Source: Atopobiaceae bacterium
GTDB taxonomy: Bacteria; Actinomycetota; Coriobacteriia; Coriobacteriales; Atopobiaceae
DNA: 39,503 nucleotides
Reading direction: 5' to 3'
Assembly (NCBI GenBank): GCA_017510785.1
Contig: JAFWMH010000050.1
Span: forward strand, 1 to 39,503
Part shown: positions 31,393 through 39,503 of the stretch, one piece after another
Position numbering within the stretch: position 1 is the stretch's first letter
How the letters are laid out: every line of letters starts with the position of its first letter
Notes under the pieces: generated by a model
Database searches by the model: none
The model's input: only the letters and a program-made list of their open reading frames with translations
Told to the model about the DNA's origin: nothing
Program-made: the position numbers and the translations under genes

Positions 31393-33252
31393 ATGGCAGA
31401 CGTTAGAGCCGCGGTATCTAGGTTCGGCAAGGCCCTGAGCGGCATGGTAATGCCCAACATCGGCGCATTTATTGCATGGGGCTTTCTTACGGCACTCTTT
31501 ATTGAAACGGGTTGGCTCCCCAACGCACAACTCGCGGAAATGGTCAGCCCCATCCTTAAGTTCCTGCTCCCCATACTGATTGCGGGGCAAGGCGGATTTA
31601 TGATTGCTGGCCAGCGCGGCCGTGTAATTGGCTCCATTGCCGTTATGGGTGCCGTCGTGGGATCCGAGTACACCATGCTTATGGGCGCCATGCTCATGGG
31701 ACCGCTCGCAGGCTTCGTTATTAAGAAGTGGGACGAGTTTGCAGACAACTGGAAGCCGGCCGGCCTCGAGATGCTCATCGACAACTTCTCGATTGGCATC
31801 TTGGGCATGCTGCTTGCCATCGCTGGCTTCTATGGCGTTGGCCCCTTCATGGGCACCATCCTGGTGGTCCTGCAGGCCGGTGTCGAGACGCTCGTTAACG
31901 CGCATCTCCTGCCCGCACTCGCCATCTTCATCGAGCCCGCAAAGGTGCTCTTCCTCAATAACGCCATCGGCAACGGCGTGTTCGTGCCCATCGCAACCGA
32001 GCAGGCAAAAACCGCCGGTCAGTCCATCATGTACATGCTCGAGTCCAACCCTGGCCCCGGCCTCGGCGTCCTTCTGGCCTACTGCTTCTTCTGCAAGGAT
32101 GAGTCCACGAGGCAGTCCGCTCCTGGCGCCGTAATCATTCACTTCCTGGGCGGCATTCACGAGATCTACTTCCCCTACGTGCTCATGAACCCCAAGGTCA
32201 TCATCGCCCCCATCGTGGGCAACTTCGTCTCGATTCTTCTCTTCTCGCTGTTTGGCTGCGGCCTCGTCGGCCCCGCTTCGCCTGGCTCCATCATCGCCTT
32301 CATGGCCATGGCACCGCAGGGACAAACCCTCCTCATCCTTCTGGGCGTGCTCGCCGGCGCAGCCGTCTCGTTCCTCATCGCCTCGCCCATCGTCCGCACC
32401 TCCGATGTAGCCGACCTCGCTGCCGCTCAGGATGCCGTTGCCAACATGAAGGCTGCTGGCTCCAATGGTCCCGCCGAGGCTGGACTTGGCGACAAGATCA
32501 TCTTCGCTTGCGACGCTGGCATGGGCTCCTCCGCCATGGGCGCCACCCGCTTCCGCAACCGCATCAAGCTCGACCGTCCCGACCTCATCGTTGAGCATGC
32601 CTCCGTGGACGAGGTGCCCGCCGACGCCCGCATCGTCGTCGTCCAGGCCAACCTCGCCGACCGTGCCCGCAAGAGCGCCCCGCAGGCTCAGTTCGTGGTT
32701 ATCAACAACTTCCTTAACGATCCCAACCTCGACGCACTCTACAACGACCTCGTTGCCGCCTCTGCAGCAGCGGGCGTAGGCGAAACCGACGTCTCGGTGG
32801 TCACCGAGAAGATCGAGTCCGAAACGAAGCCCGCAGTCGCCATCGACCGCGACGGCATCAAGCTTGGCTGCCCGTCCGTCACCAAGGAAGAGGCCATCCG
32901 TGCCTCCGGCGAGCTCCTTATGGCTCACGGCGCCGTGGACGAGAGCTACATCGACGCCATGTTCGAGCGCGAGAAGGTCCAGAGCGTGTACATGGGCCTC
33001 GGCGTCGCCATCCCGCACGGCACCAACGACGCGAAGGACTCCGTCAAGAAGACCTGCGTTACCCTGCACCAGTATCCCGATGGCGTGCAGTGGGGCGACG
33101 AGAAGGCCTATCTGGTATTCGGCATCGCCGGTGCCGGCGGAGAGCACCTCACCGTACTTGCTAACGTGGCCCGCTGCCTCGAAGACGACAACGTCATCGC
33201 CAAGATGCGCACCACCGACGACGTGGACTGGCTGCTCAAGGTACTGAGCTAG
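31393..33252 (+). CDS. mtlA: Mannitol-type PTS permease, fused EIICBA
   Basis: 619 residues. It imports a hexitol, most likely mannitol, and phosphorylates it at the expense of phosphoenolpyruvate. The membrane EIIC domain spans about 1-335 and contains GGIHEIYFPYV with Glu257, the substrate-binding residue of E. coli MtlA at the same number. EIIB (about 365-460) carries the phospho-Cys373 in FACDAGMGSSAMGA. EIIA (about 475-619) carries the phospho-His542 in GVAIPHGTNDAKDS. All three phosphotransfer residues are intact. The ATG at 31393 has GAAGGAGAGATA directly upstream. Codon use in the 3' half is strongly biased to C-ending codons, suggesting high expression. It is divergent from the dehydrogenase gene and ends at a clear terminator. 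Confidence 0.95.
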   Translation: MADVRAAVSRFGKALSGMVMPNIGAFIAWGFLTALFIETGWLPNAQLAEMVSPILKFLLPILIAGQGGFMIAGQRGRVIGSIAVMGAVVGSEYTMLMGAMLMGPLAGFVIKKWDEFADNWKPAGLEMLIDNFSIGILGMLLAIAGFYGVGPFMGTILVVLQAGVETLVNAHLLPALAIFIEPAKVLFLNNAIGNGVFVPIATEQAKTAGQSIMYMLESNPGPGLGVLLAYCFFCKDESTRQSAPGAVIIHFLGGIHEIYFPYVLMNPKVIIAPIVGNFVSILLFSLFGCGLVGPASPGSIIAFMAMAPQGQTLLILLGVLAGAAVSFLIASPIVRTSDVADLAAAQDAVANMKAAGSNGPAEAGLGDKIIFACDAGMGSSAMGATRFRNRIKLDRPDLIVEHASVDEVPADARIVVVQANLADRARKSAPQAQFVVINNFLNDPNLDALYNDLVAASAAAGVGETDVSVVTEKIESETKPAVAIDRDGIKLGCPSVTKEEAIRASGELLMAHGAVDESYIDAMFEREKVQSVYMGLGVAIPHGTNDAKDSVKKTCVTLHQYPDGVQWGDEKAYLVFGIAGAGGEHLTVLANVARCLEDDNVIAKMRTTDDVDWLLKVLS

Positions 33253-33298
33253 TCTCACCTGCGCGCTTGTATTCTTCCAGCGCCCTTCCTTTCCTTTC

Positions 33299-33327
33299 GG
33301 GGCGGCCCTCACGGGTCGCCCCTTTTT
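33299..33327 (+). terminator. Intrinsic terminator of the PTS gene
   Basis: GGGGCGGCCC (33299-33308) pairs with GGGTCGCCCC (33313-33322) around a TCAC loop, with one G-U pair, followed by five T. It lies 47 bases after the stop codon. A textbook rho-independent terminator. Confidence 0.92.
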
Positions 33328-33653
33328 CTACTGCAGAAAGGTCCGCAACGCTATTGGCTGAAGCAAATTTGCCGGACGGGCACGGGACGGGCGCGCTCGC
33401 CGACGCAGCGTGACCGCTCCAAGATTTTGTCCGCACATCCTTGGGCCGATTTTTTATCCACGAAATCGCACACACAAACTTGGCTGAAAGAGCCTCGGGA
33501 GGCCACCGCTCAAATACTTGATGTCCTCGGCACTTGCAAGCACAATGCCCCGCACCTGCGCCACCCCATAACGGCCGAAACCAAACGTTCTTAATGCCCC
33601 GTCGCGCACGAACGTGTAGAATGGAGATGGACACCTCGACGCAAGGAGGAACA
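33328..33653. other. Intergenic region upstream of the MacA-like gene
   Basis: No credible gene is present; the open frames on both strands lack ribosome binding sites. TTGGCTGAA occurs twice, near 33354 and 33481. A -10-like TAGAAT at 33617-33622 lies 31 bases before the macA-like GTG, without a clear -35. Confidence 0.5.
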
Positions 33654-35051
33654 GTGGCCGAAAAAAACACGCAAATAGAGCCGAAAGCCACCACAGAACT
33701 CAACGATGCCAACAAGGCACCGGAAGAGAGCCTAATCAAGCCCGAGGAAGTAACCGGTCAGGCCCTTGGCACCCCGACCGACGACGAAGTCGAGGCGCAA
33801 CTTGCCTACGAAGCACTCAAGCGTAAGAAGAGCGCCAAAAAGCGCAAACGCATCATTATCATACTTGCCGTGCTCATAGTCCTCACGGGAGGGTTCATCG
33901 TTTTCTCCGCAGCGGGAGGCTCGCGCAACCCCATGGAGGAAGCCATCCATGCAGCGTTTTCGCAACCCGTCATCGTGCGCAAGGGAAAATTCCAAGCCAC
34001 GGTTGGCGGTTCGGGCAAGAGCCAACCCATTAGCGAGAGTGTGGTTTCTCCCGAGGTGCAAGGCATTATTGAAAACCTAAGCGCCACCGTAGGCCAGCAA
34101 GTACAAGCTGGCGACGTGCTCTTCACCATAAAGAACGACGATCTCGATACCGATGTGCGCAAAAAGCAGGAAGCCCTCGAAACGGCTCAGCGCGCCCGTG
34201 ACTCCAGCTACCGCAAGGTGGAAGAGGCCTGGATTGCGCGCGAGAACGCGTGGAATCGCGCAAACAACGCTCAGGACTGGTCGGGCTACGACGAAAACGC
34301 GCTCATGGCAACCATTCACGACGCCGAGGACGCGGTGACCACCAACGAGGCAAACGTCGTAACCGCCCAGCAAGACTTGGATCAAGCACGTGCGCACGCA
34401 GAAAAACGCACCGTCGTTGCCCCCGTGTCCGGCAGCATCGTGGCTGTAAACGCACGTAACGGCCAATCTGTGGGCGGCGCCGCAGGCGGCACGGCTGGCA
34501 ACACCAGCACAAACAACGGTCCTCTCATTCAAATCGCCGACACCTCGCAGATGAAGGTCACCGTGCAAATCAACGAGGTGGACATCGAGCACATCGAGGT
34601 GGGCGAGCCCGCCACCGTAACGTTCCAGGCCCTTCCCGACGTATCGCTCGAGGCCACAGTACAAAACATCGCCACGGTTGCTTCCAGCACAGGTTCGAGC
34701 GATTCCAATCAGAACACTGCTGGCATCGTTACCTATGCCGTGGACCTCACAATTCCCAACGACGATGGCAAAATCAAACCTGGCATGACGGCTTCGGTTA
34801 CCATCGTCACCCAGGAAATCAAGAAGGCAATCGTCATACCCTCTTCTTCCATCTTCGGCGAGGACGCGGGTAGCCCACACGTTCTCAAGATTACGGATGC
34901 CGAAAAGTTCCGTTACGACAGCGTACCCGTGGAGATAGTGGCGAAAAGCGCAACGGAATCAGCCGTCAAGGCCGAGCTCTCCGATGGCGACGCACTACTT
35001 GCGCAGGATATCGAAATGATGCAAACTCCGGGTGCCGGAGAGGACGAGTAA
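33654..35051 (+). CDS. MacA-like periplasmic adaptor (HlyD family) of an ABC exporter
   Basis: 465 residues. A charged cytoplasmic segment of about 60 residues and one membrane span (about 66-86, RIIIILAVLIVLTGGFIVFS) come first. The extracytoplasmic adaptor body has the lipoyl half IIENLSATVGQQVQAGDVLFTIKNDD, a predicted helical hairpin (about 165-255, rich in Glu/Ala/Arg), the second lipoyl half RTVVAPVSGSIVAVNARNGQ, then beta-barrel and membrane-proximal domains (MKVTVQINEVDIEHIEVGEPATVTF, KIKPGMTASVTIV). I chose the GTG at 33654 because AAGGAGGAACA precedes it. It is the first gene of a three-gene operon with MacB-type ATPase and permease. Such systems export peptides, lipids or antibiotics; the substrate is unknown. 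Confidence 0.88.
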   Translation: MAEKNTQIEPKATTELNDANKAPEESLIKPEEVTGQALGTPTDDEVEAQLAYEALKRKKSAKKRKRIIIILAVLIVLTGGFIVFSAAGGSRNPMEEAIHAAFSQPVIVRKGKFQATVGGSGKSQPISESVVSPEVQGIIENLSATVGQQVQAGDVLFTIKNDDLDTDVRKKQEALETAQRARDSSYRKVEEAWIARENAWNRANNAQDWSGYDENALMATIHDAEDAVTTNEANVVTAQQDLDQARAHAEKRTVVAPVSGSIVAVNARNGQSVGGAAGGTAGNTSTNNGPLIQIADTSQMKVTVQINEVDIEHIEVGEPATVTFQALPDVSLEATVQNIATVASSTGSSDSNQNTAGIVTYAVDLTIPNDDGKIKPGMTASVTIVTQEIKKAIVIPSSSIFGEDAGSPHVLKITDAEKFRYDSVPVEIVAKSATESAVKAELSDGDALLAQDIEMMQTPGAGEDE

Positions 35052-35052
35052 C

Positions 35053-35811
35053 ATGGCGGCGTCCAAGTACGTCCTCGAGGTGGAGAACGTCCACCGCATC
35101 TATGAGTCAGCCGCCGGCTACACGCACGCCATACGAGGCGTAACGCTACGCGTAGAGCGCGGTGAGTTTCTATGCGTGATGGGTCCCTCGGGTTCGGGCA
35201 AGTCCACGCTCATGAACATCCTTGGCGGCCTCGACCGCCCCACATCGGGAACGTATCGTCTCGAAGGAATTAGCACGTCCGATCTTGACGACGATGAGCT
35301 GGCCGAACTGCGTGCACGGCGTCTGGGCTTCGTGTTTCAGCGCTACAACCTGCTCCCACGTGCCACAGTCATGCGCAACGTTATGATGCCACTCATCTAC
35401 ACCAACGTGCCCGTTTCGGAGCGTGAGCTGCGCGCGTACAAGGCGCTGCGCACCGTTGGCCTACCGCAGGACTTCGACGACCACCGTTCCAACGAGCTCT
35501 CGGGTGGCCAAATGCAGCGCGTCGCCATCGCGCGTGCCCTTGTGAACGACCCCGCCCTCATACTTGCCGACGAGCCCACGGGCGCGCTGGACTCGGCCAC
35601 CAGCGAACTCATTATGGACCTGTTCTCCCGACTGGCCGATCAAGGCAAAACGATTATAGTAATCACCCACGACCCCGAAACCTGCTCGTGGGGTTCGCGA
35701 ACCGTACACATTCGCGACGGAAAGCTGTTTACCGAGGAAGAGGAACGCGCGCTCGTCGAGGCGGCCATGAAGGCAGGCGGCGGCGTGAACGCTCGAAGGG
35801 GGCACACATGA
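35053..35811 (+). CDS. MacB-type ABC transporter ATP-binding protein
   Basis: 252 residues of the LolD/MacB/FtsE class. Walker A is GPSGSGKS (44-51), the Q-loop lies in [11 protein letters not shown], the signature is LSGGQMQR (149-156), and Walker B is [12 protein letters not shown] with Asp173 and Glu174; the H-loop His is in VITHD. It hydrolyses ATP to drive the mechanotransmission permease encoded next. The ATG begins one base after the adaptor stop codon, and its own stop overlaps the permease start in ATGA, so the three genes are translationally coupled. Confidence 0.95.
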   Translation: MAASKYVLEVENVHRIYESAAGYTHAIRGVTLRVERGEFLCVMGPSGSGKSTLMNILGGLDRPTSGTYRLEGISTSDLDDDELAELRARRLGFVFQRYNLLPRATVMRNVMMPLIYTNVPVSERELRAYKALRTVGLPQDFDDHRSNELSGGQMQRVAIARALVNDPALILADEPTGALDSATSELIMDLFSRLADQGKTIIVITHDPETCSWGSRTVHIRDGKLFTEEEERALVEAAMKAGGGVNARRGHT

Positions 35812-37052
35812 GACCAAGCGATTTGGTACAGGAAACATGGAGCGCCCTTTCGGCAAACAAGGCCCGCAGCGCGCTCACCATTTTGGGTATCGTCATTGGC
35901 ATCTCCGCCGTTATTGCCATGAACGCCATCATTGGTGGCATCTCACAATCCATGGGCAACATTTTTGGTGCTAATGCGGCGCGCATCATCACCATACGTC
36001 TCGGAGGCATTAACAACTTCACGCTAAAGGACCTTGAGGCATTGCCAGCAAACGTCAACGGCTACGACTACTGCATTCCCAGCAGCACGGGAAGCGTGGT
36101 GGCCACGCATGGAAAGAAGAAGTTTCAGGGCAGCGTAACTGGCACCACAAGCAAACATCTCGAAGCGTATGGGTTCAAAATACTCCAAGGTCAGAACTTC
36201 TCGGAAAGCGACGAAAAGCAAGGCGCGCGCGTTTGTCTTATCGACCAGTACAGCGTTAAGAATATATTCGGTCGTGCCGACACCAATGCCGTTGGCGAAA
36301 CGATCAAGTTGGGTACCGACGACTACCTCATCATTGGCGTGGCAGATAAACTCGAAATGTATTCTATGTCGGAGTACGATACCTCGCAGATAACCCTCGC
36401 AGTGCCCATTGCCACGGCAAACGCACGCATTCTGGGCACGCAGAGCATTACGTCATTCATAGGCATGGCCAGCGAAGGCGTCGACGCCGATGCGCTCGCC
36501 GAATCGACGAAGGCTTACCTCATGACGACCTACAAGCTGCAGGACTCCGAGGACGAAAACGCAACCCGCATCGTAAACGTTGTTTCGAATAAATCGGTTA
36601 TGGAGCAGGTCGCCTCCATGACGTCATCATTCCAAGCGATTATGGTAACCGTTTCGGGCATTTCGCTTTTGGTTGGCGGCATCGGCATCATGAACATGAT
36701 GCTTACCAACGTAACGGAGCGCATCCGCGAAATCGGCCTTCGCAAGGCGCTGGGAGCACGTCGCATCGACATAACCAGCCAGTTTATTCTGGAAAGCATT
36801 TGCTTGTGCGTCGTGGGCGGGTTCATCGGCGTTGTACTTGGTCTCTCTGCCGCCTATGGTCTTACCACCATCGTGGGCTCAACCCTTGCCGCCGCCGTCA
36901 CGAGCTCGTCCGATCCCATCTCGCCCGTTATCGACGGCATGTCGATTCTTAACGCCGTGCTCGTGTGCGTAGTTACCGGCCTAGTGTTTGGATGGTATCC
37001 AGCACAGCGCGCCGCCCGCCTCGACCCCGTCGAAAGCCTCAATCACCAGTAG
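35808..37052 (+). CDS. MacB-type ABC transporter permease (FtsX/MacB family)
   Basis: 414 residues. One membrane span near the N-terminus (about 20-43, RSALTILGIVIGISAVIAMN) is followed by a large extracytoplasmic MacB-PCD domain (about 50-270). Three C-terminal spans follow, with the family motifs MVTVSGISLLVGGIGIMNMM and VTERIREIGLRKALGARRIDI. The protein ends with the conserved P-A-x-x-A-A-x-L-D-P-x-x-x-L sequence. It works with the ATPase and adaptor as a mechanical exporter. The start ATG at 35808 overlaps the ATPase stop by four bases; GAAGGGGG lies upstream. Confidence 0.94.
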   Translation: MRPSDLVQETWSALSANKARSALTILGIVIGISAVIAMNAIIGGISQSMGNIFGANAARIITIRLGGINNFTLKDLEALPANVNGYDYCIPSSTGSVVATHGKKKFQGSVTGTTSKHLEAYGFKILQGQNFSESDEKQGARVCLIDQYSVKNIFGRADTNAVGETIKLGTDDYLIIGVADKLEMYSMSEYDTSQITLAVPIATANARILGTQSITSFIGMASEGVDADALAESTKAYLMTTYKLQDSEDENATRIVNVVSNKSVMEQVASMTSSFQAIMVTVSGISLLVGGIGIMNMMLTNVTERIREIGLRKALGARRIDITSQFILESICLCVVGGFIGVVLGLSAAYGLTTIVGSTLAAAVTSSSDPISPVIDGMSILNAVLVCVVTGLVFGWYPAQRAARLDPVESLNHQ

Positions 37053-37067
37053 GAACAAATCGACAAC

Positions 37068-37121
37068 GATTGCCCGACGCCCCGTTTCACCTCTAAGCGT
37101 AAAACGGGGCGTCGGGCAATC
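37068..37121 (+). terminator. 20-bp perfect hairpin after the MacB operon
   Basis: GATTGCCCGACGCCCCGTTT (37068-37087) pairs without mismatch with 37102-37121 around a 14-base loop, beginning 16 bases after the permease stop. No T-run follows. It is very likely the operon's terminator in U-less form, or a small palindromic repeat. Confidence 0.6.
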
Positions 37122-37206
37122 TGTGGTGCGTCGTCTCTGGTTGCACCGCATACGGGATTAACGACGCCTTACGACGCAGCGACTGCAAGGGAACATTTCG
37201 CGCGCA

Positions 37207-37618
37207 TTACACGTTCCACTCCTGTGCGCGACGCAAAACGTCGCTCGTCTCCGGCTCTTTTGTAAGGTACGCCCTGAGGTATGGGATCCCGAACATGATC
37301 TTTCCTCGCGATGGAACGAGGAGCAACCCCAAGCGGATTAGGCTCTCGCGCATGCCCGACCAGCGTCCGCAACAAGACACCTACGGCATCCTCTGGACCC
37401 AAGTCGATTACCCGCCTGCCAGCTTCCTTCGCGCGTTGGGAGAGCTTTTCCACAAGTACGGTTTTGCCATCGCCCCTAGCACCAGTGATAAAGAGCGCCC
37501 GATCGTCGCTTCCCTCATCCACCATGGCAAGATCGAATCTCTCGAGGATATCCTCGCGCCCAAAGAATACCTGAGGCTTGCCTCCAAAAAGCGGGGAAAA
37601 AGGGTTATGCAGCATCAT
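37207..37618 (-). pseudogene. Internally deleted AAA ATPase remnant
   Basis: The first about 90 residues (start at 37618 or 37615) read as the N-terminus of an ORC-like AAA ATPase: MMLHNPFSPLFGGKPQVFFG, then a Walker A in ALFITGARGDGKTVLVEKL. Around 37360 this frame stops resembling the family. In the next frame (from about 37375 to the TAA at 37209-37207) the sequence reads WSGMRESLIRLGLLLVPSRG then KIMFGIPYLRAYL, which looks like the C-terminal end of the same family. Intact relatives are about 350-450 residues, so most of the middle, including Walker B, is gone, and the ends are joined out of frame. I treat it as a decayed gene. Confidence 0.72.
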
Positions 37619-37717
37619 ATGTCCGTTTCTCTCGATTCGGTGCTTAGTTCGTTTTCTAGGTTTTCTCATTTCTCGATGTAATTCCAGCATTTCTAAGTAC
37701 GTGATGACATATAGCAA

Positions 37718-37752
37718 AGCGCCCTCGGAAATGGCATCTTCCCAAGGGCGCT
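37718..37752 (-). terminator. Hairpin terminator of the ChW/transglutaminase gene
   Basis: On the minus strand AGCGCCCTTGGGAA (37752-37739) pairs with TTTCCGAGGGCGCT (37731-37718), 14 pairs with two G-U, followed by TTGCTATAT. It starts 22 bases beyond the stop codon at 37775. Confidence 0.6.
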
Positions 37753-37774
37753 CAAATACGGTCTTTGCTAGGAC

Positions 37775-39503
37775 TTACGACATGAGCCGGTTGTCGTTGA
37801 GATCGTAGTAGCTCACGTGGGCCTCGGAGTACTTTATCATGAACCAGTTGTACTCGGGGTAAGCACGGGCGCTGGCGAGCTCGGCGTCGATGATATAGAC
37901 CTGACCGTTATAGTTCACCTCGACCCAGCCGTGATCGATGCGTGTCACGCTGACGCCGTGGTTCCAACCCGGCACCACCTTCGCGTCAAAACCGAGGCGC
38001 CGCGCCGTCCAGCACATGAGGGACGCATAACGGTAGCAGTTTCCGGTACCGTTGCGATACATCTCCTTGGCGTACGGGATGGACCATTCCTCCCAGTTGG
38101 CACCCGGCCAGTGGTTGCCCGACGTGTAGGGATATGCGCGAATGATTTCGTACGCACGGCGCAGCCCCTCGTAGCCCGTGCCCGTACGTGTGATAAGCTC
38201 ACCGGTCATGGCGTCGAGCTCGGAATCGCCGGAGAGCGTGGGATCACGGTCGATAAAGGCACCATCGGTGCTGCCCGGCGCGGGCCGCCCCTTCGGGACG
38301 AGCTTGATCTCGAGCGCTTCCATGCGGCGGGAGAGGTTGGCGGTGCCGGAGCGCTCGGTGTTCTTCGCCCAGCCGAGCCAGCCGTAGGTCTGCACGTGGG
38401 TGCGATAGTACACGTCGAAGTACTTGGCGACCTCCCCCTTGAGCTCGACCTGGATGGCCTCCAGGCGCTTGGACTCGCCCGAGGTGCCGGCCGTCTCGCC
38501 GTCGGCCTTCACGCCCTGCCAGCCGTAGGTCTGCACGTGGACGTTGTAGCGGATGGAGCCGGAGACCTTGCCCGAGGCGAGCTTGACCTCGAGGGCCTCC
38601 AGGCGCTTGGACTCGCCGCTCGTGCCGGAGAGCCTGCCGTTCTTCACCCATCCCATCCAGCCGTGGGTCTGCACGTGGGTGCGGTAGGTGACGCCGGGGT
38701 TCTCGAGCACGGCGAGCTTGGTGGCCGACGTGACGCCGTCCACCTTGGCGGGGGCCGCCTGGCCCTTGGGGACGAGCACCACCTGGATGGCCTCGAGCCG
38801 CCACGACATCCCGGCCGTGCCGGACTTGGCGCCGTTCTTCGCCCACGCCATCCAGCCCACGTTCTGGGCGTGCACGCGGTAGCACACGTCGTAGGACTCG
38901 GCGAGCTCCCCGGTGAGGCGCATCTGGATGGCCTCGAGCCTTCTGGACTGGCCGGTCGTGCCGGACTTGGAGCCGTCCTTGGCCCAGGACTCCTCCCAGC
39001 CTATGCCCTGGACGTGCGTGCGGTACTCGATGCCGCCGGCGACGCCCGCCGCGCCCGACACCTTGGCCTTGATGGACTCGAGGCGGCGCGACTCGCCGGA
39101 GGTGCCGGCCGACATTCCGTCCTTGCGCCACGGCTGGTCGCCGATGCCCTGCACGTGCACGGAGTAGGTGACGGACGGCCTCGCTATCTTGAAGGTGCGG
39201 CTGGCGGAGCCCGTGTACGACCCCCTGCCCGTCGCCGTCACGGTGGCGGTGCCCACGTTCGTGTTGCTCTTGTACGAGAGCGCGTAGTCGGTGCCCTTCC
39301 TGAGCGTCTTGCCGCCGAGCGTCACCTTGGGCTCGGGCCTCACGGCCTTGCCCGTGTAGAGCTGGTCGGCCACCTTGGCGACAGTGGCCTTGGAGAGGTC
39401 GGCCTTCGCCCCGGCGTCGGCCTGCGCGCCGAGGGCGGAGCCGGAGCCGGAGGCCTTCGCCCCGGCGTCGGCCTGCGCGCCGAGGGTGGAGCCGGAGCCG
39501 GAG
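37775..39503 (-). CDS. ChW-repeat surface protein with C-terminal transglutaminase-like domain (5' end outside window)
   Basis: At least 575 residues; the frame is open to the right edge, so the GTG at 39373 is internal. The order is: two 17-residue Ser/Gly/Ala repeats (39401-39502), a surface Ig-like repeat (YTGKAVRPEPKVTLGGKTLR to GSYTGSASRTFKI), and six ChW repeats of about 42 residues with the pattern Y-x-x-H-V-Q-x-x-G-W...W-x-K-x-G...S-G-T-x-G-x-S-x-R-L-E-A-I. After these comes a transglutaminase-like domain with Cys (codon 38036-38038) in GTGNCYRYA, His in IDHGWVEV and Asp in VYIIDAE. ChW repeats bind cell wall polymer; the last domain may be a protease or cross-linking enzyme. GC content across the repeats is visibly higher than in neighbouring genes. 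Confidence 0.87.
   Translation of the reverse strand, partial: SGSGSTLGAQADAGAKASGSGSALGAQADAGAKADLSKATVAKVADQLYTGKAVRPEPKVTLGGKTLRKGTDYALSYKSNTNVGTATVTATGRGSYTGSASRTFKIARPSVTYSVHVQGIGDQPWRKDGMSAGTSGESRRLESIKAKVSGAAGVAGGIEYRTHVQGIGWEESWAKDGSKSGTTGQSRRLEAIQMRLTGELAESYDVCYRVHAQNVGWMAWAKNGAKSGTAGMSWRLEAIQVVLVPKGQAAPAKVDGVTSATKLAVLENPGVTYRTHVQTHGWMGWVKNGRLSGTSGESKRLEALEVKLASGKVSGSIRYNVHVQTYGWQGVKADGETAGTSGESKRLEAIQVELKGEVAKYFDVYYRTHVQTYGWLGWAKNTERSGTANLSRRMEALEIKLVPKGRPAPGSTDGAFIDRDPTLSGDSELDAMTGELITRTGTGYEGLRRAYEIIRAYPYTSGNHWPGANWEEWSIPYAKEMYRNGTGNCYRYASLMCWTARRLGFDAKVVPGWNHGVSVTRIDHGWVEVNYNGQVYIIDAELASARAYPEYNWFMIKYSEAHVSYYDLNDNRLMS
39401..39502 (-). repeat. 51-bp tandem repeat within the surface-protein gene
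   Basis: Two copies (39401-39451 and 39452-39502) differ by one base. They encode SGSGS(A/T)LGAQADAGAKA and probably continue outside the window as a linker or stalk. Confidence 0.85.

Noticed and set aside
31372..33312. 646-residue leftward frame opposite the PTS gene
   Set aside because: It is antisense to a gene with intact phosphotransfer residues, and no start signal is present.

Overview
The window looks like chromosomal DNA of a high-GC, anaerobic, gut-type actinobacterium, most probably of class Coriobacteriia. This is inferred from gene content and protein style, because no rRNA or other taxonomic marker is present. The pointers are a fermentative AdhE, a one-polypeptide mannitol PTS permease, a cobalamin-dependent methionine synthase without its reactivation domain, a Tat-exported tannase-type esterase, and a ChW-repeat wall protein with a transglutaminase-like domain. 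I see no rRNA, tRNA, CRISPR array, phage or intact transposase gene.

Layout. 1-176: start of an exported protein cut by the edge. 350-660: a 72-bp tandem repeat array. 811-3027: glycogen branching enzyme with a histone-H1-like tail. 3352-5403: two flavoproteins and endonuclease III. 5429-5564: a palindromic element. 5585-9983: divergent metH and pyk. 10349-10966: rsmJ. 11335-15676: an operon of a phosphodiester glycosidase-like protein and a very large disordered membrane protein, divergent from a GT2-GtrA protein and a membrane-anchored EEP phosphatase (15981-18361). 18498-20663: tannase-like lipoprotein. 21058-22644: YccF protein, a second 72-bp array and an unknown exported protein. 22880-23028: a second copy of the palindromic element, with an 8-bp target duplication. 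23104-26586: small-molecule kinase and adhE. 26979-28598: AAA-ATPase/nuclease-like protein. 28888-33252: DeoR regulator, zinc polyol-phosphate dehydrogenase and mannitol PTS. 33654-37052: MacA/MacB-like export operon. 37207-37618: an internally deleted ATPase pseudogene. 37775-39503: the ChW/transglutaminase surface protein, cut by the right edge.

How parts fit together. The most coherent circuit is fermentative. PTS uptake of a hexitol, oxidation of the hexitol phosphate by the MDR dehydrogenase and NADH disposal by AdhE appear to share one operator, TTGTCGTTTCAACAC or a close variant. It sits at about +3 to +14 of each predicted promoter, and the DeoR gene beside the dehydrogenase is the natural candidate repressor. 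Pyruvate kinase and GlgB add central carbon and storage metabolism.

The main non-coding discoveries are two unrelated repeat families, each present twice: a 133-136 bp nested palindrome resembling a MITE, whose outer stem varies in a compensatory way, and a 72-bp-period array built on a CACCCA/TGGGTG hairpin. Many gene ends carry long GC-rich hairpins without a U-tract; only the PTS gene and the dehydrogenase have hairpins followed by a T-run.
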